This document shows positions 11,770 to 22,646 of a DNA stretch of 64,000 bases, piece after piece. The translations under genes were made by a program, and so were the position numbers. Location: the NCBI GenBank assembly GCA_965649825.1, contig OZ287700.1, positions 124,001-188,000 on the forward strand, written 5' to 3'. The notes under the pieces are model-generated. The model searched no databases and was not told the DNA's origin. It saw only the letters and a list, made by a program, of their open reading frames with translations. Within the stretch, counting starts at the first letter, position 1. Each line of letters begins with the position of its first letter. This stretch comes from Penicillus capitatus. Its lineage: Eukaryota; Chlorophyta.

Positions 11770-12696
11770 ATGTTGCTAAGTCAAAAACCGCAAGCGGTTG
11801 GGCAAACGCCCCCGTTGCCTTGGCGTCGAGGCAGATTTCACATCAACAACGTCTCCTGCCACGTTTAGCTTCGCAGAAACTCCCGCAACTGCTGAAACAG
11901 CATCTGCACAGGTTCTGCCTTTCGGACACGGTCTCGGGTTTGTACGTTCAGTCAGCCGGCGTCCACTTCCCCACGTCCGCCAACGGAGAAGGCGCCCCCT
12001 GTCACGTCACCATGCACTGCGGTGTCGAGCGATGGTGAATGTCGATGTCTTCTCCCCATCGTTGATTCTGGGAGTATCTGTGATCGGATCGGGTGTCTTC
12101 CTCTCTGCAGTAAGTACAGATCTGTCACATCATCCTTGTCGCTGAATGGATGATCACAGGTTCGATCATCGAATGCCACGATTTCGAAGGATTCCGATGT
12201 GTTCCTCTCTTCTCTGATCATCGTTGCTGGCGGTACCCTTGTCTTTCAGGGATGGAGATTGGATCCTCTCATGTTGCTCTCTCAGCTCATGATGTGCAGC
12301 GTCGCCGCCACGTTTGCATTAGAAGCGCTCAGTCTGAGAAAACGTTGCATGGATACGACAGACGCCATCGATTCGGCGTGGAGTCCACGCAATCGACCGT
12401 CCCCTCAAGAACCAGAAAGAAGAAAAGAAGACGACGACACGTTCTTTTACGATATGGATGACATCCCGTACGAAGGACGACCGTCAGGACTGCCTTCAGC
12501 CAGATCATCATCATCTCTCAACGATTACCTCTCTCGCGATGCCATGGACGCCGGATGGTCCGTCGAAGATTCAGAATCGGATCCCTATGATGCCGATGAT
12601 GAGGAAGGGCCTCCATGGGACGCAACATCGCGTCGAACAGGAGAGAATCCACGCAGAGGTGACGGTACTCTGCAGACCGTTGAAGATTGGGAATGA
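11770..12696 (+). CDS. ycf66: Ycf66 family protein, nuclear-encoded, plastid-targeted
   Basis: The core reads MVNVDVFSPSLILGVSVIGS with GVFLSA, then after an intron (about 12113-12160, GTAAGT...ACAG) VRSSNATISKDSDVFLSSLI and GGTLVFQGWRLDPLMLLSQL. This is the two-transmembrane Ycf66 domain of cyanobacteria and plastids, including the signature FQGWRLDP. About 75 Ser/Ala/Arg-rich residues precede the core MVNV at 12032 and look like a transit peptide. The best first exon is ATG 11770 (MLLN) joined through a 55-nt intron, but this is tentative. A long acidic tail ends at TGA 12694-12696. Ycf66 is plastid-encoded in several algae and land plants, so a nuclear copy indicates endosymbiotic gene transfer and a photosynthetic host. 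Confidence 0.78.
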
Positions 12697-12719
12697 TGTG
12701 ACTTTTCTATCATGTTCAG

Positions 12720-13979
12720 ATGGCGTCGAGTCTGATCACCACGCCGCCTCACGCGCGACGAACGCCATCGTCGGTTTGGGCTAAACGCTCGTCAATATGG
12801 CGCCGACCCGCACTCGAATCTTCTTCGCCGATGCCAATGCGTCGTCTGGGTCCGTTCGAGGTCTCGCCTCTGGGGCTTGGCACCTGGTCATGGGGCAATC
12901 GTTTCCTCTGGGGGTATTCTCCGGAGATGGATACAGAACTGCAACAGATGTTTAACTATGCCGTTTCCCATGGCATCAATCTCTTTGACACGGCGGACTC
13001 CTACGGTTCTCCGCCTGCTCATGTCTCTCCGAACGCAATGGGTGCCACAGGAACGGGACAATGGAACGGCAGGAGTGAGATTCTCCTTGGGCGTTTTCTC
13101 AAAGAGTTCCCCGACGATGCACGAATCCACATCGCAACAAAATTTGCAGCCTATCCCTGGAGGGTCTTCCCGGCGAACATCGTGGCAGCGTGCCGCGGTT
13201 CGTTGCGTCGGTTGGAAGCAGAGAGACTGTCCCTGGGTCAATTACATTGGTCGACAGCGAACTACGCTCCATTGCAGGTGCGATGATGGGTGGGCAGAAA
13301 TTCCTCATACCCTTCACGCAGCCTCTCGTTGCGACTGTCTTGTGTCGCGTACAGGAACGCGCGTTACAGAATGGCCTGGCACAGATTTACGAGAAGGGAT
13401 TGGTTGAGGCGGTCGGTGTCAGCAACTATGGACCCAAACAACTGGCCGTGATCCACAAGCGTCTCTCCAAGCGTGATGTTCCTCTGAGCTCAGCACAGAT
13501 TCAGTTCTCGCTTCTGAGCTACGGACCAGAGCAACGCGATCTGAAGGCCATGTGCGATGAGCTGGGCATCACGGTCATTGCCTACAGTCCATTGGCACTG
13601 GGATTGCTCACCGGTATACCATGGCATGGACGGAGACATGGAGACGCGTTTGCGCTTCGCAGGGAAGTTTGATGAGAACCATCTGCCTTCCGGTCCAAGG
13701 GCCGTCCTCTTCCGTCGTCTGCTTCCGCAAGTGAAAGAGCTCTTGGGGACACTCCATGCTGTTGGAAAAGAGAGGGGCAAGAGCATGGCCCAAGTGGCTA
13801 TCAACTGGTGTCTCTCCAAAGGCACCGTACCCATTCCGGGGGTCAAGAACATGAACCAGGCAATGGAGAATATGGACGCCCTCACTTGGCGATTGACGGA
13901 TAGTGAAGTGACCGTTCTCGAGGCAGCCGCCGAAAGAAGTGGTGGACAGATGTTGCAGAATGTCTTCCAGACAAAATAG
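12720..13979 (+). CDS. Plastid-type aldo/keto reductase
   Basis: ATG 12720 lies only 23 bp after the ycf66 stop. The first about 37 residues (ASSLITTPPHARRTPSSVWA...) form a Ser/Arg-rich transit-like peptide. The AKR barrel follows: LGLGTWSWGNR, then INLFDTADSYGS with the catalytic Asp/Tyr, KFAAYPWR with the catalytic Lys, a degenerate HW near QLHWST, VEAVGVSNYGPKQL, AQIQFSLLSY, VIAYSPLALGLLTG, and the cofactor segment KGTVPIPGVKNMNQA. Introns lie at about 13279-13354 and 13614-13660. It closely resembles plant chloroplast-located AKRs of NADPH-dependent type. The co-directional plastid neighbours (ycf66, PPR-SMR) fit that location. Substrate not known. Confidence 0.85.
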
Positions 13980-14337
13980 ACCATCATTATCATAACCGTC
14001 ATAGCGTTTCTTGATTGTTGTTGACGTTCTGCGACCTTCGGCAGAGGATCATAGGACTCAAAAAGCGAGTTGCCGTTAACAACCGAGATCATTCGAACGA
14101 CCGCTCAGTTACCACACAACAACAAGCGATAGGAGCAGCTCGGAGAACCGCAGGCGGCCTTGCAGTCTCCGCCCGTTTTATCAAGAGCATTATCTCTCAA
14201 GTCTTCGTCTCTTTCTTCCTTCCTCGCTGTCGCAGTGACGTTAAACATTCTCTCTCCCCACCCTGTTCACCATACTCCTACCCAGTAGACGGTGCGAGGT
14301 TCAAGAAAGTATTGAAACGCGGCGGGGTCCAGAGTCC
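13980..14337. other. Intergenic region before PPR-SMR gene
   Basis: About 360 bp between co-directional genes. No supported ORF or RNA. Confidence 0.5.
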
Positions 14338-16186
14338 ATGGAATCTGTTCGTCGTTCTTTATTCAGTGCCCTTGGGCACGTTTCGCAGTTAGAAAAGACT
14401 AACTGTGTCAATAAACAAGCAGAAGAGTATCGTCAAGAGGCGCACCGTCTGTGGGAAAGGAGAGAAGAAACTGAGATGCCTGCAGGCACGACCGTGGAAG
14501 ATCTCGTTGCGGTGATTACGTCACCAGCTCTGAAGCCGACATGGTTCAATATGACGCAACGTGGCTTGGCTTGCCTCGATTCCAGCGCATGCGCAGCGTT
14601 GCTCAAGGAGCTTTGTCGAAGAGGGCATTCGGCAGAGGCATTTCAGATATTTGATTGGCTAAGGTCGCTCGATGCGTCGCATGAACTCACGCGACTCCTC
14701 GATGTCTACACTTATACGACCATGATCGCTCAGTGCGGTACAGCCGAGAGGTTATCTCGCGCAGGAGAATTGATGCAAGAGATGCGACAGAGAGGGGTTC
14801 AGTGTAACGTGCATACGTATACGGCCCTGATGCATGTCTACGCCAAAACGGATCAGACGGATCTGGCATTGGGAGTGCCGGAGCTCATGAAGAAGGATGG
14901 GTGTACGCCAAATCTGGTCACGTTCAATACCTTGATCAATCTCTTTCGCAAGATGGGCGAATGGAAGCGGGCAGTTGATATCATTGATCTCATCGATGAC
15001 CTCGTAAGTCACTGTCTATGACGGAATCGTATGTGATGATGTGACATGTTGGGATGGTAGAATATCCAAGCGGAGGCAAAAACATACAACTCTGTGATTG
15101 GTGCCTGCAGCAGCAGCGGTGAACCTGCCCAGGCTCTCTATGTGTATCGAAGAATGCTGGCCAAGAATGTCAAGCCATCAGCTACGACTTATACAGCACT
15201 CATATCTGCCCACGGCAAGAAAGGCCTCATCGAAGAGGCGTTAGCAATTTTTTCAGACATGGTGCAACGGTGAGGCACATATGTCTTCTCACACTTTTTG
15301 ATGGGACACAACACTCTTTTGTGTTAGAGGCTGTGAGAGGAATGTCATCACCTACAGTTCCTTGATTGGCGCATGCGAAAAAACGGGGCAATGGGAGTTA
15401 GCTTTTGAATTGTTTCGTCGCATGAAATCGGAAGGGATTCAACCGAACATCATCACCTTCAATTCCATGATCACGACCTGTGCCAGTAGTGCGAAATGGG
15501 CACAGGCGTGCGAAGTGTACAACTACATGATTCAAGACGGCTGTCGACCCGATCCGACAACATACCTGACACTCCTCGGAGCATTGATGAAAGGACGAGG
15601 TCAATGGACAGCCGCTCTATCGATTGCCGAAGACATGCCTAGACACGGATACAGTCGTCCAGATCAGACAATCTACAACGCTCTCATGGAGATTCTTTGG
15701 ATCAGCGGTGACACATCTGCTCAGACGAAAGCATTGCAACTGTGGAGAACAGCTCAAGAGAATGGAATCATCAAGTGCAGACCGACGACCTCCATACAAA
15801 CCATCTATGCCATAATTGCTGTCTGCAGATTCGCTGTCCAGTTGCAAGGCAGAGAATTTACTGTTGAAGTTTTCACGTGTGCCGCAGCCGTGATTACCGT
15901 ACTCATGTGGCTCAAGAAGATAAAGTAAGGCCTGTTAAGATCCAGCGGAGGGACTGGCGCGAATGTGTGTCCTCTCAGAACGTATGGATTGGATGCGGAT
16001 GATATTTCATTGGCAATAAGATGCGGAAGACGTTCGGCTATCGAACAAAGCGTATCCGAAATACAGAGTGCTATTACTGGGGTGCTTACGGGGCTCAAGG
16101 CTCCATTTTCTGTTGTTTGGAATTCGGATCAGACGATCCACATCACGAGCACTGTTGGGGACAAGGTCCTGCCTAAGATCCCATAA
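14338..16186 (+). CDS. PPR-SMR protein (plastid gene-expression type)
   Basis: Start ATG 14338. About nine tandem 35-residue pentatricopeptide repeats are visible, e.g. VYTYTTMIAQCGTAERLSRA, NVHTYTALMHVYAKTDQTDL, NLVTFNTLINLFRKMGEWKR, SATTYTALISAHGKKGLIEE, NVITYSSLIGACEKTGQWEL and NIITFNSMITTCASSAKWAQ. The C-terminus (FTVEVFTCAAAVITVLMWLK, then LAIRCGRRSAIEQSVSEIQS and a following APF) matches the small MutS-related domain of plant GUN1/SVR7/pTAC2-type proteins. Introns lie at 15004-15060 (with TGATGTGAC at 15037-15045), 15270-15327 and 15925-15978; each restores frame. PPR-SMR proteins bind organelle RNA and act in plastid expression and signalling; that role is inferred. It ends 50 bp before the cyclin-like gene. 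Confidence 0.85.
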
Positions 16187-16236
16187 CAAACGCACATCCA
16201 CCTCTGACATCTCATGTGTCTACAGAAGCGGACAGA

Positions 16237-17186
16237 ATGGTTTTGTGGAGAAGACTGTCGTGGAATGATGTGTATTCTCGAAGAGGCGACATCGCTGCCA
16301 CCGCTGACATCGGCCTTGCTTGTGGAACCCGCTCGAACAAGAGCGAATCGATGTGCCGCTGCCTATCGATCCGTCCTGTAAGGGAATGCCTTCCGCATGG
16401 GGCGCCATTGGAGGGTATGGTGGTGTTTAGGGATTTTGAAGTGCATCACAAGATCTACTACCCAGAGTTGTTGATAGATCTTCCGTTCGATCGCTCTTCG
16501 ATTGTACAGAGTGCTCTTTCGTATGCTAGAAGTCTCGGATTCAAACAGGAAACAGCGTTGGATGCCGTCTGGCTCTTCGATCGCATTGTGGCTTGTGGAG
16601 AATTCACGACACAGTATGTCCAAGAAAAACTGTCAATCATTGTCTGTGTCTGCGTTCTCTCCATTGGTACAGCGACAGAGAAACCTGCAGCCGCCACGGG
16701 GCTACAAGATCAGGGATTTGGCCTCGAGGTAGGCATGCATGCATGATGGGACAGGTGATCTCAGCGATGGTGTGTGTTTTCTAGGAGATGGTGTCCGTCA
16801 AAGCACAGATTCAACAAGCCCTACTTCACGATCTGTGTGCCTTGTCCCCATTGCGCATTCTCAGTTTGTTTGGGGAGCTTCTCGGAAGCTTCGCCCCTTT
16901 GGGCTTGTTTCTGAAGGATGAGCGAAATGTTATGAGTTCTGTGATTATCCGCGTCGCCCAGCATCCCATTTGTGTCCAGTTTCCTTCCAGTCTGTTGGCA
17001 TGTCTTGTCTTCTATGAGATTCGTCGCGTCTTGGACATCCATCCGTACTGGCCAACAGAAATGCAACGCTTAACCGGAAATACGTCCGAGTCGATTGAAT
17101 CCACATTGCAACACCACGCAGTCGTGACAGATATTATTTCCAAGCTTCTTCCTTGTCTAGTTCAAAAAACAATCTCATTTTCATGA
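16237..17186 (+). CDS. Cyclin-like protein
   Basis: Two cyclin-box-like halves are seen. N-terminal: SALSYARSLGFKQETALDAV then WLFDRIVACGEFTTQYVQEK. C-terminal: VMSSVIIRVAQHPICVQFPS, SLLACLVFYEIRRVLD, then HPYWPTEMQRLTG, as in cyclin C-terminal folds (PS...A......WP..L..LTG). A GTAGGC...TTCTAG intron lies at about 16729-16784. Around 16630-16727 two frames compete. The continuous frame splices cleanly, but the +1 frame reads RQRNLQPPRGYKIRDLAS, which looks more like the cyclin PP...DL segment. A 31-nt intron at 16638-16668 or a frameshift could explain this. A cell-cycle or transcription role is not determined. Confidence 0.55.
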
Positions 17187-17738
17187 TCTGTTTACTAAGT
17201 GAGAAGTAGAACGTCAAAAAGTGTGTTTGGCTTGTTTAAGGCCAATAATCCGTGAGGCGCAGACAGTCGAGTCCATCAAATGAACAAGTCAATGTATTTG
17301 CGCGAGCACTGGTATTGTCAGCTGTTTTGAATTCTCTGGTTAGCTGATATTCTTTGATTGCTCAAGTTTTTTTGAACGTCAAGTTTTCGATGTAGATGAT
17401 GTTGAGCTTATTGTGTGGGCCTTAACTCATTCTTGTTATCTGACGAACATCGTGTGGGCTTATGTCTAGTTGCTCACACCTATACATGTCTGCTGACTGA
17501 CCGAACATTCGTAGCAGAAAGAGATCTGTGGGGCGATGATGCTAGTCTCGACTCTTTTCTGTTGATGACCTGTTTATTCTGAAAAGAAGGTTTCTGCTTT
17601 CAAGGCAATCTTAGGAAATCGAAATAAGGGCATGATAACGTTCTTTTCCTTGGCTTGTGGATAAGACGTCCGATCTGACCATTGGTTATTGACTGAGGAA
17701 AGAGATTTGATTAGACAACGCTAAAATCGTTTCACACT
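17187..17738. other. AT-rich convergent intergenic region
   Basis: About 550 bp between convergent genes, with no conserved ORF. Presumably the two 3' ends and polyadenylation signals. Confidence 0.5.
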
Positions 17739-20700
17739 CTAAAGCTTTGAGTAAAAAAGTTCCAAGCTTCCAATCGTGGACAGATGGACTTCGTCTGGAC
17801 CGTCTGCAATTCGCAGAGATCGTGCCGCTCCGTACATCTGCGCCAAAGGAAAGTCATCACTCAATCCACTTCCACCGTGCATCTGCATGGCACGATCGAC
17901 GATCTCGGCGATCGTCTTGGGCACAAAGGCCTTGGCGGCTGCGATCTGTGCACGGGCATACTTCCCATGGTAACGATCCAATGCATCGGCTGCCGATAAG
18001 ACCAGTAGTCGTGCAGCTCTCCATTGCACAGCACATCGTCCGATGTCCATCCGAACCGAACCGTTCTTGGCCAAGGGCGTTCCGAACGCCACGCGACGAT
18101 GGACGCGATCCTTGGCCAACTCAAGCGCTCTCTTTCCGATACCGATCTACAGAACAGGTATCAAATGTGTGACGGGGTCGATGACGTGTGATAATGTGTG
18201 ACCAGTCGCATGCAATGGTGTAATCGGCCGGGACCGAGTCGACTCTGAGCCATCTCGAATCCCTGTCCCTCTTTCCCGAGAAGATGAGAAAGCGGCACAT
18301 GCACATTGTCGAAATGCACCTCTGCATGACCCACCGGTGCATCATCATAGCCAAACACAAGCATCTCCCTCTGAACATGGACACCTTCTCCACATGCCTC
18401 TATCAAAAACACTTGAATGCGATGGGCAATGCCTCGACCTGGATGATCCATGGGAATGAGAATCATAGACTGTTGTCGATGGGTGGGTTGTTGCACATCG
18501 GTCTTGCCCATGAAGATACAGAGCTGGACATTGGGATGCATAGCTCCACTGGTCCACCATTTCTTCCCGGATAATGTGTAGCCACTGCCCTGTCGTGTAA
18601 TTCTTGACTACCTCCACAACTGCCTTGCAGGTGACAGGGACAGCTGGATTCTTACTTGGATATTGGTCGCATCTGAAGAGGCCACGTGCTTTTCGGTCAT
18701 GGCAAAGCAGGAACGTATTTCTCCCCTCAGCAACGGCACAAGCCATGTCTTCTTTTGGACACCTGTCCCGTATCTGACGCCCATGAATCGGTGAGGCAGA
18801 GGAAAGGCAATGGATGGCTGACCGTGCCAGAATCTCCATGTTTCCTGTATCCGGAGCGCTACAGTTGAATACCTCGGACGCCCAAAGGCAACGACCCATG
18901 CGTTCTGCCACAAAGCTGTACTCCACATTTGTCAATCCAGGGCCACAAAGAGCGATTTTCTCTTCCTCGCTCAGATCGTCCAATTGTCGTATTTCTTTAG
19001 CCATGGCCGGAGGGATAAAGAGATTCCAGAGGCCTTCTCTCCGTGCCATGTCTTTGAGATGCTGCATCGGCGGGAAGACCTGCCACTTGTTGGGCGAATG
19101 CACATGTGCCTCCATCTGGGCCTCGAGCGGGAAAATGTGTGTGTCCATGAAATCGGTCACTCTCTTAACGAGATCACGGGCACGATCTCCGACGGAATAG
19201 TTGGCAAAATCGAACTCCGATAGCAACGACACGCCAGATGTTGGCATGGAAGGTGTGACAGACACTGATTTCGGCGTCTGGATGATCTGCAGAGCTCTCT
19301 CTGCGATCAACGTCACATTCCTTGGAGATCCAAGTCTTGATGCCAGTACCGAAGAAGCATTGCCCTAAGGGAGGAGAGTATTGGACGCAACCTTTGTAAC
19401 AGACGTGGGAATTTTTCGTTACTTGAGATGCCCTTGCACCCACTCCTTGACAAATGGATGCCCATCTGAAGAGAGCGAGCGCCTTGTAGAAGGCCCAATC
19501 GCGGGCATTAGGCGGTCGGGACTTCCGAACCAGACAGTAGTGTTCCACAAATGTTTCCTCTGATGGAATACCGAGTGTGGATGCATCGATCGTCTTTGGG
19601 AGATCTTTGCCAGGAGGTGCATAGAGAGGGAGACAGGCATAGGCCACATCCACCCATCCACTTCCCTGAGATGCAGTCCTCCTGAAGCGGATGAACAGAA
19701 AAGATACGGACATACCAACGTGGAGAGCTCCCAGTCTACGATCGCCCGAACGTTCCATTGGCCCCTTTCCTCGATAAAAATCAGATTTCCCAGCAAAAAA
19801 TCTCCTGTGCATCGCCGATCGGTTGTAAGGAAAGAAGGGACCAGGAAAAAAGTGTGACCATGTGTGATCACTGGGGCTGACGAAGAGGCGTCTGTTTGAG
19901 GGATGTTGTTCTCGAGCCAGGTCTTCAGTTCTGCCATGTGAGGATCGACATGCACTGTCGCCTGAGTGTACTGCCTCCACCATCGATGCACCTAATGCAC
20001 GGCTTACATCCAGTGAACACGATCTGTGGAAGACCTGTCGCCGGCAGTATCCAAAAGGCTTTCCAAAGTGATCCAGTCCGACTTCCGAAACATCAATGTT
20101 GTGCAATGCTCCCAATGTGGCTACACAGCAAAAGAGGATCGTAGTTTGTTCGTGCACTGTTATCAAATGACCGACTGGCAACGCTTCTGTAGACATGCTG
20201 TCTTTGATGAGGTAAGAGGGATGGAAGATTGGGGTCGGTAAACACTGTTCCCTGCAGAGCGCGTCCATATGGAGTGGCTCTTTGTGTGAGAGAGATGTGT
20301 GACCTTGACATGTTCCATGAGATAGAATGGCGTTCCGGTAATGGAGTTCTCCTCACAAAAGTGCAGAACATTGGGCACCTGTATCGTTCATGCATTAACA
20401 GATGTCGTGATCACACGGATCACTCTTCTTACAGGCAGCTGTGTTCGGGCCAACGCTTTGAGAACAGTAAACTCTCGTTCAATCTGATGCGCCGAAGGAA
20501 GGAGCTGTCCATTGGGCTTCTTTCGCAGGACCCATGATTCTTCTCCGCACTACCAAACGTACAAACAAACAGTGCGAGACGGACAATGACGGTCAGGTGT
20601 CACACTTTTAGGAGATAGGTGGGATTGGATTGACCATAAGTCAGTTGGAGAATGCGTAGATCGCGCTTTCCTTGAAAAACAGTAGGCAGCTGGTTCTGCA

Positions 20701-20827
20701 GGTAACAAAGGACCCTCTCCTGCAGCTTCGATTCAGCTTCTTTGTGTCATCGTGAGAGCATACCTACCTCGTCGAGTGCGAGGGACGGAATCGGCACCTT
20801 GCCGATGGTGTGCGTCTCGATCGCCAT
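17739..20827 (-). CDS. ACAD11: ACAD10/11-type acyl-CoA dehydrogenase with N-terminal phosphotransferase domain, PTS1
   Basis: Start ATG 20827 gives [20 protein letters not shown], spliced to [20 protein letters not shown] and [15 protein letters not shown]. An aminoglycoside-phosphotransferase-like domain follows, with its catalytic block split by an intron: VITHG / DFLLGNLIF and [12 protein letters not shown]. The acyl-CoA dehydrogenase domain follows: [70 protein letters not shown] and [20 protein letters not shown]. This order equals human ACAD11 (and ACAD10 without its HAD domain), enzymes that process 4-hydroxy acids by phosphorylation then elimination. The C-terminus ELFYSKL is a classical PTS1, so the enzyme should be peroxisomal. 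Multiple short introns; exon borders in 18.6-20.5 kb are approximate. Confidence 0.82.
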
Positions 20828-20921
20828 GCGTTGTCGTACAACGCCGACTCGCACCTGTCATCGATGACCTCCACGATCGCACGGCCTCTCTCGATTGGCG
20901 GTGCACCACACAGAGTCAGCC
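20828..20921. promoter_or_regulatory. 94-bp divergent promoter between ACAD11-like and miaB
   Basis: The inferred start codons on opposite strands are only about 94 bp apart, so one short shared region must carry both promoters. No TATA-like element is obvious. Confidence 0.4.
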
Positions 20922-22646
20922 ATGTCCGGCGCCGGACTCAAGCCCCTAGCGCTTCTTCCTCTGTCTCTGCCGATTTCTGCGGTGCCGAAGGTGCCTTTCA
21001 AAGTCTGCTGATCTGATGTGACAGGCGTGTATGTACAGGCCATGTGCTGCAAAGGCCGTTTGTAGAAGGGAGAGGCAATGGGAAGAAGTATCACATCCAT
21101 ACTTTTGGCTGCCAAATGAATCTTGCAGATTCCGAGAGGATGGCTGGGTCATTAGATGCTGCTGGATACGAACACGTTGCCAATCCAGACATGGCAGATG
21201 TCTTAATCTACAATACCTGCTCGATTCGTGAAAAGGCAGAAGAGAAAGTTTACTCCGCCATGGGATCTCAAGTCGCATCCCTCAATGAAACAGAGCGGAA
21301 ATGAATGATGTGACAGGTCAAGAGAAAACGCCGTTCGATGCACGATCTCAAGATCGTTGTGGCAGGATGTATGGCAAAACAGACAGGGGAGACCCTTCTG
21401 CGTCGTGTCCCAGAAGTGGACATCATCATGGGTGCGTGTCGCCCACATACCATCATCCATTCTCCATTGGATCTGATAGATGACCCCTTTACCTTGCAGG
21501 GCCGCATTATGCCAATCGGATCGAGGATCTATTGGATCAAGCGGATCAAGGAAATCAGGTCGTCGCAACGGAGGAGATCGAGATCGAAGAGGACATCGCC
21601 AAACCACGCCGCAGTTCCGACATCACAGCCTGGGTCAATGTCATCTACGGATGCAACGAGCGCTGTACCTACTGCGTTGTGCCCAATGCTCGTGGACAGG
21701 AACAGAGTCGGACTCCAGACGCCATCAAGCGAGAGATGACCCTGCTTGGACAACAAGGTCGTCCATCGCCCTGTCCCATCACGCATCATCCATGCATGAT
21801 GTGACAGGATACAAAGAGGTGACACTTCTGGGGCAGAATATCGATGCGTATGGTAGAGATCTGCCAGGAATGGCATCCGATGGATCTGGACGCAGAGCAT
21901 GGTGTTTTACGGATCTGTTGAGGTACGTCCACGATGTCCCACACATCGAACGCATCCGTTTTGCCACATCGCATCCCAGATACTTCACCGAACGTCTCAT
22001 TCAAGCCTGCAGCGAACTGCCAAAGCTCTGCCAGTTTTTCCACATTCCTTTTCAAAGTGGCAACAACGCCATTCTCCGTGAGATGCGCCGAGGATATACC
22101 CACGAGCGATACCGAGACATCATTCACAACATTCGACGTCGTATGCCAGATGCCTCCATCAGCGGCGATGCGATCGTTGGCTTTCCGGGAGAGACAGAGG
22201 AGCAATTTCAGCAGACCATACAGCTGGTGTGTGATGTGGGATTCGATCGCGTGAATACAGCGGCCTACTCTCCGCGACCGCACACCCCAGCAGCGGCACG
22301 AGAAGACCAAGTGGCCGATCTGATCAAAATGGATCGACTCCATCGACTGAATCGGGTCGTCATGGACGTCGCCTCGCAACGCGCCCAGCGCTTCAGAGAC
22401 CAGACGCTTCAAGTCCTCGTCGAAGGTATGGACGATGATGACGCAGTCCTCCCTTTGGCAGCATTTGTGTGAGATATAGGGGTGAATCCCAAGAAGAGTG
22501 ATCAGGCCATGGGACGCACAGAGCATAACAAGATTGTGTTCTTTAAGGGAGATGGCCTTTCATTGAAAGGGAAGCTTGTGATGGTTCGCATCCAGGATGC
22601 CAAGGCATATACACTTTACGGTGCAATGACGTCCCATACTTCATGA
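20922..22646 (+). CDS. miaB: tRNA-2-methylthio-N6-dimethylallyladenosine synthase (MiaB/CDK5RAP1 type)
   Basis: All domains of this radical-SAM methylthiotransferase are seen. The UPF0004 domain has [32 protein letters not shown] and VVAGCMAKQ. The radical-SAM core has [20 protein letters not shown] (three cluster cysteines), [36 protein letters not shown] and [22 protein letters not shown]-terminal TRAM domain has VLVEG / [20 protein letters not shown] and [10 protein letters not shown]. It installs the ms2 group on i6A37 of organellar or bacterial-type tRNAs. Introns within 21257-21316, 21430-21500, 21757-21808 and 22427-22480 use GT/AG; two carry TGATGTGAC (21306-21314, 21797-21805). The N-terminal exon (ATG 20922, [19 protein letters not shown]) looks like a targeting peptide, but its splice to the next exon is unresolved. 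The stop TGA at 22644-22646 sits in a palindrome shared with the next gene. Confidence 0.88.
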
